Notes under the pieces: generated by a model
What the model was told of the DNA's origin: nothing
The model's database searches: none
What the model saw: only the letters and a program-made list of their open reading frames with translations
DNA from: Planctomyces sp. SH-PL62
GTDB lineage: Bacteria; Planctomycetota; Planctomycetia; Planctomycetales; Planctomycetaceae
Length of the DNA stretch: 34,885 nucleotides
Reading direction: 5' to 3'
Assembly: GCA_945893075.1 (NCBI GenBank)
Contig: CAMDDX010000035.1
Location: 1-34,885 of the forward strand
Made by a program: the position numbers and the translations under genes
Part shown: positions 23,430 through 31,288 of the stretch, piece by piece
Numbering within the stretch: position 1 is the first letter of the stretch
How the letters are laid out: each line of letters opens with the position of its first letter

Positions 23430-25109
23430 ATGATCGCCAACGCTCCGTGGGTCGATGAGCTGACGTTTGGGCCGGTGCTGCGCCGTACTGCTCAGCGGTT
23501 TGGATCGCGCGAAGCGTTGGTCTTCCCGCAGGCGGGAGTCCGGCTGACCTGGGCCGAATTCGATCAAGCGGTCGATCGCGCCGCGCGCGGACTGCTGGCG
23601 ATCGGCCTGCAACCGGGCGATCACTTCGGTGTCTGGTCGACGAACTGGCCGGAGTGGGTGATTCTGCAATTCGCCACGGCACGGATCGGCGTGGTGCTGG
23701 TCACGATCAATCCGGCGTATCGGCCGGCCGAACTCGAATACGTGCTCGCTCAGGCCGACTTGCGGGGCATCGCGCTGATCGAGCAATTCAAGGGATCGCA
23801 ATTCTTCGCAATGCTCGACGAAGTCTGTCCCGAACTGAAGACTTCCACGCCCGGCGAGCTGCACTCTCCGAAGTTTCCTCGATTGCAATGGGTGCTGCGC
23901 ATGCACGGGGCCGAGCATCCCGGAATGCTCGGCTGGGACGAGTTGCTCGCGCGCGGTGAGCAAGTGTCGGCCGCACAATTGGAGGAAGTCGAGGCGGGAT
24001 TGAAACCTAACGATCCGATCAACCTGCAATACACCTCCGGCACGACCGGCTTCCCGAAAGGAGCCTTGCTGACGCACCGCAATCTGCTGCTCAACGCGTT
24101 GTATTGCGGCGAGTGTCTGCGGCTGAACGAGACCGACCGCATCTGCATTCCGGTGCCGCTGTATCACTGCTTCGGCTGCGTGCTGGGGACGGTATGCGGA
24201 GCGGTCTTCGGCGCGACGATGGTGTTTCCGCACGAGAGCTTTCAGGCCGAAGCAACGCTCGACGCGCTCGATGCCGAACGCTGCACGACGATCTACGGCG
24301 TCCCCACGATGTTCATCGCACAACTCGAACATCCCTACTTCACGCATCGGAATCTCTCGACATTGCGAACGGGAATCATGGCGGGCAGTCCCTGTCCGAT
24401 CGAACTGATGAAGCGTGTCACGCAAGACATGGGAGCGAAAGAAATCACCATTGCCTACGGTCTGACCGAAGCCTCGCCGCTGATCACGATGACGCGCACC
24501 GACGATCCGATTGAGAAGCGAGTCGGCACCGTCGGCCGCGTCCTGCCCGGCATCGAGGCGCGAATCGTCGATCCGCAGACCGGCCAACCGCTGCCGGATG
24601 ACCAATCGGGCGAACTGTGCTGCCGCGGGCACAACGTCATGCTCGGCTACTACAACCTGCCGGAGCGCACGGCTCAGGCGATTGATACGGACGGCTGGCT
24701 GCACTCCGGCGACATGGCCTTACGACAACCTGACGGCTACTTCCGGATCACCGGCCGCTTCAAAGACCTCATCATCCGCGGCGGCGAGAACATCGCCCCG
24801 CGCGAGATCGAAGAGTTGCTCTATCAGCATCCGAGCGTGCAAGACGTGCAAGTGGTGGGCGTGCCCGACCGCAAATTCGGCGAAGAAATTCTCGCCTGGA
24901 TTCGGCTGCGTCCCGGAATGACCGCGACTGACGTTGAGGTTCGCGACTTCTGCCGCGCAAATCTGGCGCACTTCAAGTGCCCGAAGTACGTGAAGTTCGT
25001 TGAGAGTTTTCCGACCACGGTCACCGGGAAAATTCAGAAGTTCAAAATCCGTGAGCAAGCGATTGTGGAACTCGGCCTGCAAGATGTGGCCTCAATCGAG
25101 ACCGCGTGA
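23430..25109 (+). CDS. AMP-forming acyl-CoA synthetase (fatty-acid CoA ligase family)
   Basis: This 559-aa protein starts at ATG 23430 (MIANAPWVDELTFGPVLRR); longer in-frame starts run through the palindrome and antisense of the thiolase and are rejected. The ATP-binding P-loop is YTSGTTGFPKG (about 201-211). Also present are YGLTEASPL (A5 motif), GWLHSGDMA, the hinge FRITGRFKDLIIRGGENIAPREIEE, and the C-terminal catalytic lysine in VTGKIQKFKIRE. The closest known shape is the ACSF2/medium-chain acyl-CoA synthetase group, which activates carboxylates to acyl-CoA. Substrate chain length cannot be read from the sequence. It is transcribed divergently from the thiolase. Confidence 0.93.
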   Translation: MIANAPWVDELTFGPVLRRTAQRFGSREALVFPQAGVRLTWAEFDQAVDRAARGLLAIGLQPGDHFGVWSTNWPEWVILQFATARIGVVLVTINPAYRPAELEYVLAQADLRGIALIEQFKGSQFFAMLDEVCPELKTSTPGELHSPKFPRLQWVLRMHGAEHPGMLGWDELLARGEQVSAAQLEEVEAGLKPNDPINLQYTSGTTGFPKGALLTHRNLLLNALYCGECLRLNETDRICIPVPLYHCFGCVLGTVCGAVFGATMVFPHESFQAEATLDALDAERCTTIYGVPTMFIAQLEHPYFTHRNLSTLRTGIMAGSPCPIELMKRVTQDMGAKEITIAYGLTEASPLITMTRTDDPIEKRVGTVGRVLPGIEARIVDPQTGQPLPDDQSGELCCRGHNVMLGYYNLPERTAQAIDTDGWLHSGDMALRQPDGYFRITGRFKDLIIRGGENIAPREIEELLYQHPSVQDVQVVGVPDRKFGEEILAWIRLRPGMTATDVEVRDFCRANLAHFKCPKYVKFVESFPTTVTGKIQKFKIREQAIVELGLQDVASIETA

Positions 25110-25110
25110 A

Positions 25111-25198
25111 GTAGGTTGGGACTCCGTCCCGACCACTCGATGTGGTTGGAACGGACTCCCGACCATTCGATTGGGGTCGGGACGGAGTCCCAACCTAC
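25111..25198. repeat. REP pair, GTAG family, with a third internal half
   Basis: GTAG at 25111 and CTAC at 25195-25198 bound the element. Each outer half is GTAG plus stem GTTGGGA/TCCCGAC with loop CTCCG. Between them lies a partial third copy (GGTTGGAACGGACTCCCGACC near 25144). It sits 1 bp after the stop of the acyl-CoA synthetase and about 40 bp before the next gene, so it may act as a terminator or lie within the leader. Confidence 0.85.
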
Positions 25199-25237
25199 AT
25201 TGGGTGCGACGAACGTGTTGAATGGGGGAGCGTGACC

Positions 25238-28200
25238 GTGAAAACTCGTTTCAGCCAAATTGGAGCGATCGGACTGTGCCTTTGGGCGTCATCCGTTCTC
25301 GCCGCCGATGCCCCGTCGTTTGAACGCGACGTGCGGCCAATCTTGTCGCGGTACTGCTTCAAGTGTCACGGACCGGACGAGGGACAACGTCAAAGCGGAC
25401 TGCGGCTCGATGTCCGGGATGCCGCGATCAAATCCGCTGACAGTGGCAAGGTGGCGATTGCTCCGAGCAAACCCGATGCGAGCGAATTGATCCGCCGCAT
25501 CAACCTGCCGGACGGCTCGGAAGACAAGATGCCGCCCGCTTCCACCAAGTTTGAACTGACGGCCGAGCAGCGCGACATCCTCCAGCGCTGGATCGCCAGC
25601 GGCGCGGAGTATCGGCCGCACTGGGCGTTCGTCGCACCGCAGCGGCCCGCGCTGCCGAAGGTGCGCGATGCCACTTGGCCGCGTAACGGAATCGACCGTT
25701 TTGTGCTCGCGCGATTGGAATCGGAAGGACTCAAGCCGTCACCGCAGGCCGATCGGCACACGCTCGTAAGGCGTGTGTTTCTCGACTTGATCGGTGTGCC
25801 ACCAACGCCGGACGAGGCGGATGAGTTCGTCAACGATGCGTCGCCGGATGCTTACGAGCGGCTCGTGGACCGGCTGCTCGCATCGCCGACCTACGGCGAA
25901 CGCTGGGCGCGGCGCTGGTTGGACCTCGCCCGATACGCCGACACGAACGGCTACGAGAAGGACCGCGCTCGCAACGTCTGGCCGTATCGCGATTGGGTCA
26001 TCAACGCGATCAACGCCGACATGCCGTTCGATCAATTCACGATCGACCAGCTTGCCGGCGACATGCGCGGCCGCGCGACGATTGATCAACGCATTGCGAC
26101 CGGCTTTCATCGCAACACGATGCTCAACGAAGAAGGGGGCATCGACCCGTTGGAGTTCCGCTTTCACGCGATGACCGACCGCGTCGCCACGACCGGCTCG
26201 GTCTGGCTGGGACTGACGATTGGCTGTGCTCAGTGTCACACGCACAAGTTCGACCCGATCACGCACACCGACTACTACCGCTTCTTCGGCTTGCTCAACA
26301 ACACCGAAGAACCGGAACTCGACATTCCTGTTTCCGACTTGGTCGCGAAACAAAACGAAATTGACCGCCGCATCGCCGAGTTGGAAGCCGACCTTCCAAA
26401 TCGGTTCCCACTGCCCGACGAGTTCACATGGACGTCGCTCAAGCCGGTCGCCGTGAAGGCGGCCAGTGGTGCCGTTGCCGAGATTCAATCCGATGCGAGC
26501 GTCTTGCTGAGCGGCCCCAATCCCGAAACCGACTCGTATGAGATTCAACTCGACAGCGATCTCAAGGACGTTGCCGCGATTCGGCTCGAAGCGCTGATCG
26601 ACGACAAGCTGCCGAGCAAAGGTCCGGGCCGCACACCACACGGCAACTTCGTGCTCAGCGAGATCACCGCGTCGATCGTGATTCGCGACGTGCCGGGTGA
26701 GGCTCAGCAACTCAAATTCTCCAACGCCTCAGCCGACTTCTCGCAGGAGAAATTCGACGCCGCGCAAGCGATCGACGGCAACGCGAAGACCGGCGGCTGG
26801 GCGATTCACGGTCCCGGCAATTGGAATGTGAACCGCACCGCAACCTTCGTGCTCGCGCAGCCGAGCGGCTTCGCGGACAAGACCGCGCGGTGGACGATCC
26901 GACTCGAACAACAACACGGCATGCAGCACACGCTCGGCAAGTTTCGCATCAGTCTCGGACGACGCAACGCAGAAGCCGGCTCGGAAATGGAACGTCGGAA
27001 GCAACACTTTAGCCAGAAGTTCTCGGCGTGGGTGACTGAAACACAGAAGTCACTGAACCGCTGGGAGCAGCCGCAGTTTGTTTCCGCAACCAGCAACTTG
27101 CCGCTGCTGACGTATGAAGGAAATAACGGCATATTCGTCAGCGGCGACATGTCAAAGAGCGACTTGTACGAAGTCACATTCAATTCCAAGTTGAAGGAGA
27201 TCACCGCCCTTCGTTTGGAAGCTCTACCGGACGACCGCTTGCCGAAGCACGGCCCCGGCCGAGTTTACTACGAAGGTCCGCACGGCGACTTTTTCTTGAG
27301 CGACATCGAGCTGTCCATCGGCGACGATTTGAAGACGGCAACCACTCATCGGTTCACGCGTTCGACACAGACCTTTGCCGCTGGCAATAGCAACGCGATG
27401 GCCGCGCTTGACGACAACAAACAAACGGGGTGGTCGGTCAACGGCGGCCAAGGCAAGCCGCACATCGCCGTCTTTCAGCTTCCCGAACCGATCAAGAACA
27501 CTGGTGCGTTCCGCTTGCGAATGTTGTTTGAACGCTACTACGCCGCTGGGCTGGGCAAGTTCCGCATCTCCGTAACCAGCGATCCGCGAGCGGTCGAGGC
27601 TCCGATTCATTCGATGGACCTGGAGTGGGCGGCCCACACGTTTCAGTACACGGCCAGGGATTTCAAATTCCTGATGAGCAGCTTTCTCGCCGCGGCTCCG
27701 GAACTCGCAAGCGTGAGACAAGAGATCGAGGCGTTGCGAGCTCAGCGGCCAACGCTGCCGACGTCGCTCGTCATGCAAGAACGTCCCGATCTCCTCAACC
27801 CACGTCCGACTCACAGGCATCACCGCGGCGAGTTTCTGCAACCAAAGGAGCGTGTCGAACCGGGAGTCCCCGCGTTCCTTCCGCCGCTGCCGGACAACTG
27901 GCATCCCAATCGAGCCGCGTTGGCTCGCTGGCTAGTCTCGCCGGATAACCCACTCACCGCGCGAGTCACCGTCAACCGCCAATGGGCCGCGTTCTTCGGA
28001 CGGGGAATCGTCCGCACGCAAGAAGACTTCGGCTTCCAAGGCGCACTCCCCACGCATCCGGAGCTACTCGATTGGCTGTCAGCGGAGTTTGCTCAAGTAG
28101 ACGAGTCACTCCGTGACTCGAATTCCGGTCACGGAGTGACCGGTCTACGTTGGTCGCTCAAACGCCTGCACCGCCTGATCGTCACCAGCGCCACCTATCA

Positions 28201-28861
28201 GCAATCAAGCCGCGTCACTCCAGAGTTATTGAAACGAGACGCGAGCAACGAAGTGCTCGCACGCGGCCCCCGCTTCCGAGTCGAAGCCGAATCCGTGCGT
28301 GATTCGCTGCTCAGCGTCAGCGGACTACTCGGCCGCAAGCTCGGCGGGCCGAGCGTCTTTCCGCCGCAACCGGCGAACGTCACGACCGAAGGCACCTACG
28401 GGCAACTCGCATGGAAAGTCAGCGAGGGGCTCGATCGACATCGCCGCAGTCTCTACACGTTCACGAAACGAACCGCGCCGTTCGCGATGTTCACAACCTT
28501 CGACGCACCCAGCGGCGAAGCGTGCGTCGTGCGGCGTGAAGTCTCGAACACACCGCTGCAAGCGCTGACGCTGCTCAACGACGTCGTCTTCACCGAAGCC
28601 TCGCAAGCCCTCGGCCGCCAATTCGCGACGATCAGCGGCAAAGATGAAGCCAGACTTGTGGAACTCTTCCGCCGCTGCCTCACGCGACCGCCGACCGATG
28701 AAGAAGTTGTGCTACTGAGTCGCTTTTTGAAGACTCAACGCGAACGACTCACGGCGAAGGAACTCGATGCCGACAAACTCGGCGGATCGGTCGAAGAGGC
28801 AGCGTGGTCGCTCGTGTCGAGAGCGTTGCTGAATCTCGACGAAGCGGTGACGAAGAATTGA
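25238..28861 (+). CDS. PSCyt1-DUF1549-DUF1553 protein with two beta-sandwich-like modules
   Basis: This 1207-aa protein starts at GTG 25238, 7 nt after GGGGGAG; the earlier in-frame ATG at 25142 lies inside a palindrome. A signal peptide (IGAIGLCLWASSVLA) precedes PSCyt1 with CFKCH (40-44). DUF1549 spans about 150-365 and includes CAQCH (330-334) followed by THKFDPI. Two related modules follow (about 410-580 and 630-785), each with the pattern ALxxDxLPxxGPGR, then GxFxLS(D/E)I, and ending LGKFRIS, so they arose by duplication and may bind carbohydrate. DUF1553 covers about 890-1190. An in-frame GTAG palindrome encodes residues 954-970. The convergent neighbour is a sulfatase, a common planctomycete pairing for sulfated polysaccharide breakdown (inferred). 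Confidence 0.9.
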   Translation: MKTRFSQIGAIGLCLWASSVLAADAPSFERDVRPILSRYCFKCHGPDEGQRQSGLRLDVRDAAIKSADSGKVAIAPSKPDASELIRRINLPDGSEDKMPPASTKFELTAEQRDILQRWIASGAEYRPHWAFVAPQRPALPKVRDATWPRNGIDRFVLARLESEGLKPSPQADRHTLVRRVFLDLIGVPPTPDEADEFVNDASPDAYERLVDRLLASPTYGERWARRWLDLARYADTNGYEKDRARNVWPYRDWVINAINADMPFDQFTIDQLAGDMRGRATIDQRIATGFHRNTMLNEEGGIDPLEFRFHAMTDRVATTGSVWLGLTIGCAQCHTHKFDPITHTDYYRFFGLLNNTEEPELDIPVSDLVAKQNEIDRRIAELEADLPNRFPLPDEFTWTSLKPVAVKAASGAVAEIQSDASVLLSGPNPETDSYEIQLDSDLKDVAAIRLEALIDDKLPSKGPGRTPHGNFVLSEITASIVIRDVPGEAQQLKFSNASADFSQEKFDAAQAIDGNAKTGGWAIHGPGNWNVNRTATFVLAQPSGFADKTARWTIRLEQQHGMQHTLGKFRISLGRRNAEAGSEMERRKQHFSQKFSAWVTETQKSLNRWEQPQFVSATSNLPLLTYEGNNGIFVSGDMSKSDLYEVTFNSKLKEITALRLEALPDDRLPKHGPGRVYYEGPHGDFFLSDIELSIGDDLKTATTHRFTRSTQTFAAGNSNAMAALDDNKQTGWSVNGGQGKPHIAVFQLPEPIKNTGAFRLRMLFERYYAAGLGKFRISVTSDPRAVEAPIHSMDLEWAAHTFQYTARDFKFLMSSFLAAAPELASVRQEIEALRAQRPTLPTSLVMQERPDLLNPRPTHRHHRGEFLQPKERVEPGVPAFLPPLPDNWHPNRAALARWLVSPDNPLTARVTVNRQWAAFFGRGIVRTQEDFGFQGALPTHPELLDWLSAEFAQVDESLRDSNSGHGVTGLRWSLKRLHRLIVTSATYQQSSRVTPELLKRDASNEVLARGPRFRVEAESVRDSLLSVSGLLGRKLGGPSVFPPQPANVTTEGTYGQLAWKVSEGLDRHRRSLYTFTKRTAPFAMFTTFDAPSGEACVVRREVSNTPLQALTLLNDVVFTEASQALGRQFATISGKDEARLVELFRRCLTRPPTDEEVVLLSRFLKTQRERLTAKELDADKLGGSVEEAAWSLVSRALLNLDEAVTKN
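28097..28148. repeat. REP pair, GTAG family, in frame inside a DUF1553 gene
   Basis: Left half: GTAGA, then CGAGTCAC-TCC-GTGACTCG. Right half, read inverted: GTAGA, then CCGGTCAC-TCC-GTGACCGG. Both hairpins are perfect and differ by matched changes on both sides of the stem. It is translated as VDESLRDSNSGHGVTGL between AEFAQ and RWSLKRLHRLIV, a spot where other DUF1553 proteins run straight through. The foot reads GTA GAC, so TAG is out of frame. Confidence 0.9.
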
Positions 28862-28865
28862 GATA

Positions 28866-28935
28866 TCAGCCATCAGCTTTCGGCCCACAGCCAACAGCCG
28901 GCTTTGTTCTGGCTGAAGGCCGAAAGCTGATGGCC
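28866..28935. repeat. Heptad-phased inverted repeat between convergent genes
   Basis: The left arm has units CAGCCAT, CAGCTTT, CGGCCCA, CAGCCAA and CAGCCGG. The right arm has CTGAAGG, CCGAAAG, CTGATGG, CCGATGG and CTGTTAT. The core AGCCATCAGCTTTCGGCC pairs with GGCCGAAAGCTGATGG. It fills the 82-bp gap between the PSCyt1 and sulfatase stop codons and could end transcription in both directions. It shares units with the array inside the first PSCyt1 gene (1477-1511). Confidence 0.85.
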
Positions 28936-28943
28936 GATGGCTG

Positions 28944-30401
28944 TTATTTCAAATTCAATTTGTACCGCGTCCGCAATTCCTGACGCAGTGACTCAACGAC
29001 CTTCGCCTGAGCCGTATCGTTCGCGAGATTCCTCAACTCGCCGGGATCAGAGTCGTGGTCGTAAAGCTCGGTCCCCTTTTCGCCGCCGTTCCATTCGGTG
29101 TAGCGATAGCGTTCGGTGCGCATTGAGCGACCAACAATCGTCGGCTTGACGGTCGGAGCATTCGTCTGCGTCGGTGTCCCACGAGTCACTTGCGTCAGCG
29201 CCGGCTTGTCCCATTCGGCTTTTGGGTTGTCGAGCAACGGCTTGAGACTCTTCCCATCGAGATTGCTCGGTGCCGCCAGTCCGCAGAGTTCGGCGAGCGT
29301 CGGATGCAGATCAACCAACTCAACCGGACGGCGACAGGTCTGCCCCGCGTTCTTGGTGCCAGGGACGGAGATCACCAGCGGCACGCGCGCGGAGTTCTCG
29401 AACAACGACATCTTCTGCCACAGGCCGTGCTCGTAAAGGTGATAGCCATGATCGCTGAGGAACACGACGATCGTCTTGTCCGTCAGCTTCAAACGATCCA
29501 GCCCGTCGAGCAACTGGCCGACTTGCGCGTCCATGAAACTGGTTGAAGCGTGATACGCCTGGATCGCTTGCTTGCGGAGTTCGTCGGTCATGTTCGACTG
29601 CTCCGGCTTGTGCGACAGGAACGCCGGCTCCGGCACTCCGTCTTTGTAGTTGGCGGTCAGCACCGGCAGCTTGATCTTGTCGAGCGGGTACAGGTCGAAC
29701 CATTTCTTCGGCGAGACATACGGCGTGTGCGGCCGGAAGAATCCGCAGGCGATGAAGAACGGTTTCTCGCGATGCTGCTCCATCAGCTTGATGGTGGCGG
29801 CCGCCGAAAGACCGTCGGTTTGTTCGGCGTCTTCGCCGTCGGCCGCCAGCCAACTGAGCGTCCCGCCGAACCGCGCCGGTCCCTCGGCCTTGGGGTTGAG
29901 CGTGAAGATTTTCTCTTCGTCGTCTTTGTCGCGGCCGCGCGGGTTGATCCGCTCTTGCCACGACGGCGGATCGTCCAGCCCGTCGGTCCCGATCTGAGCC
30001 GGCACGCCGTAGTGATACAGCTTGCCGACGCGAGCCACGAAGTAGCCCCCCTTCTGAAACGTCTGCCCCAGCGTGACGTGGTCGGGGACGTTCTTGCGGA
30101 ACTGCGTCGAGTTCTCAAACACGCCGGTCGAGTCCGGCCGCAGCCCGGTGAGGAACGACGCTCGCGACGGATTGCACAGCGGAAACTGACAGTACGCCCG
30201 CTCGAACCGCACACCCCGCGCCGCCAGCCGATCAATGTTCGGCGACTTCACCAACGGATCGCCGTAACAACCCAGCCGCGGACACAAATCGTCCGACACC
30301 ACAAACAGCACGTTCAAAAAATTCTCCGCCGCCAACAGCGGAGCCGCCAACGCCATCAACAACCCAGCCAACAACACGCGACGAACGCTGCGAACCACCA
30401 T
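28944..30401 (-). CDS. Secreted sulfatase (iduronate-2-sulfatase-like)
   Basis: This 485-aa protein has a signal peptide (residues 1-25, LLAGLLMALAAPLLA). The type I sulfatase signature is C-x-P-S-R: C76 in PLCNPSRASFLTG is the residue converted to formylglycine. Metal-binding Asp residues are in VVSDDLCP, and SDHGYHLYEHGLWQK carries the DH(G) motif. The C-terminal RTERYRYTEWNGGEKGTELYDHDSDPGELRNLA is typical of this group. It hydrolyses sulfate esters, probably on glycosaminoglycan- or algal-type polysaccharides in the periplasm. The group is highly expanded in planctomycetes. No anaerobic maturase or formylglycine-generating enzyme gene is in the window. It converges with the PSCyt1/DUF1553 gene. 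Confidence 0.93.
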   Translation of the reverse strand: MVVRSVRRVLLAGLLMALAAPLLAAENFLNVLFVVSDDLCPRLGCYGDPLVKSPNIDRLAARGVRFERAYCQFPLCNPSRASFLTGLRPDSTGVFENSTQFRKNVPDHVTLGQTFQKGGYFVARVGKLYHYGVPAQIGTDGLDDPPSWQERINPRGRDKDDEEKIFTLNPKAEGPARFGGTLSWLAADGEDAEQTDGLSAAATIKLMEQHREKPFFIACGFFRPHTPYVSPKKWFDLYPLDKIKLPVLTANYKDGVPEPAFLSHKPEQSNMTDELRKQAIQAYHASTSFMDAQVGQLLDGLDRLKLTDKTIVVFLSDHGYHLYEHGLWQKMSLFENSARVPLVISVPGTKNAGQTCRRPVELVDLHPTLAELCGLAAPSNLDGKSLKPLLDNPKAEWDKPALTQVTRGTPTQTNAPTVKPTIVGRSMRTERYRYTEWNGGEKGTELYDHDSDPGELRNLANDTAQAKVVESLRQELRTRYKLNLK

Positions 30402-30604
30402 GCGGACCTCCGGCCATGAGAGACAAGGAATGGGCCAGAATCTTCTAAACGAAGCAGAGCGAAAAACACAGCGGCGCGTGCTCGGTCGAGTTTCCTTTGA
30501 TCCCTTTGTCTGTAATCTGCACAGTTGGCCGAAATTTGAAATCGTCGTGTTTGAATGTCGCCGGACCTCGATTATGCTGGCTCCGCGAAATTGGAGAACG
30601 ATTG

Positions 30605-30841
30605 ATGACGACTTTGACCCTCAGTATCGACGAACAGTCGGCCAGAACCGCGCAGCGAATTGCGCAGCAGCGGCAGACGACGGTCGATGCAATCGTCCAG
30701 GAATTGTTGGATCAGTTAGGCCGCGAAGACTTCGACGTCCGACACCGCTCTGTGGAAGAATTAGAGCAGTCGTTCCACGAAGTGAGTCGTCCACTCGGTG
30801 GCAAACTGTGGAAGCAGCGTGACGAACTCTATGACCGCTAA
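30605..30841 (+). CDS. Putative ribbon-helix-helix antitoxin
   Basis: This 78-aa protein starts at ATG 30605 (MTTLTLSIDEQSARTAQRIAQQ). A beta strand (TLTLSID) followed by two helices (SARTAQRIAQQRQ and TVDAIVQELLDQL) matches a ribbon-helix-helix DNA-binding fold, with an acidic C-terminal tail for toxin binding. An in-frame start at 30497 exists but has no family support. The gene overlaps the PIN-domain gene by 11 nt, the usual coupling of VapBC-type operons. It should repress its own promoter and neutralise the toxin. Confidence 0.75.
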   Translation: MTTLTLSIDEQSARTAQRIAQQRQTTVDAIVQELLDQLGREDFDVRHRSVEELEQSFHEVSRPLGGKLWKQRDELYDR

Positions 30842-31265
30842 ACGCTTTTTCGACACGAATGTCGTGATCTATGCCTACGACGATTCGGAGCCGACAAAAC
30901 AGGCGGTGGCTCGGTCACTGCTGTTGAACGCAGCGGCCACGGCAACCGGAGTCATCTCCACGCAGGTTCTCGGCGAGTTCTTCCACGCCACGGTCGTCCG
31001 CCGGCCATTGCTCACGGTTGCCAACGCTCGCACGGCACTGCGGGCCTTGTCCCGTCTACATGTGGCGACAATTCCGCCATCGCTCGTGGAACGGGCCGTC
31101 GATTTGCACGAACGCTTTCAGCTTCGCTATTGGGACGCGCTCATCATCGCTACTGCCAAGCACGAAGGCTGTGACGAAGTGCTCAGCGAAGACATGAACC
31201 ACGGCCAAAATTACGACGGTGTGCGAGTCACGAATCCGTTTTTGGTTCCGGCGATGCCGACGTAA
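30831..31265 (+). CDS. PIN-domain toxin (VapC-like)
   Basis: This 144-aa protein starts at ATG 30831 inside the end of the antitoxin gene. The PIN-domain acidic residues are visible: D8 in FFDTNVVIYAYD, the Glu in VLGEFF, the Asp in YWDALIIATA, and the acidic pair in VLSEDMNHG. VapC toxins are Mg2+-dependent ribonucleases that cut tRNA or rRNA; the specific target is not readable. Length and layout are standard. It converges with the next gene, separated by 23 bp. Confidence 0.9.
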   Translation: MTAKRFFDTNVVIYAYDDSEPTKQAVARSLLLNAAATATGVISTQVLGEFFHATVVRRPLLTVANARTALRALSRLHVATIPPSLVERAVDLHERFQLRYWDALIIATAKHEGCDEVLSEDMNHGQNYDGVRVTNPFLVPAMPT

Positions 31266-31288
31266 ACAAACCGCTGGTTCCGGATGAC

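Noticed and set aside
30551..30578. Possible sigma70-like promoter before the VapBC pair (TTGAAT, 16 nt, TATGCT)
   Set aside because: Only four of six bases match in each box and planctomycete promoter consensus is not certain, so it is not listed as a feature.
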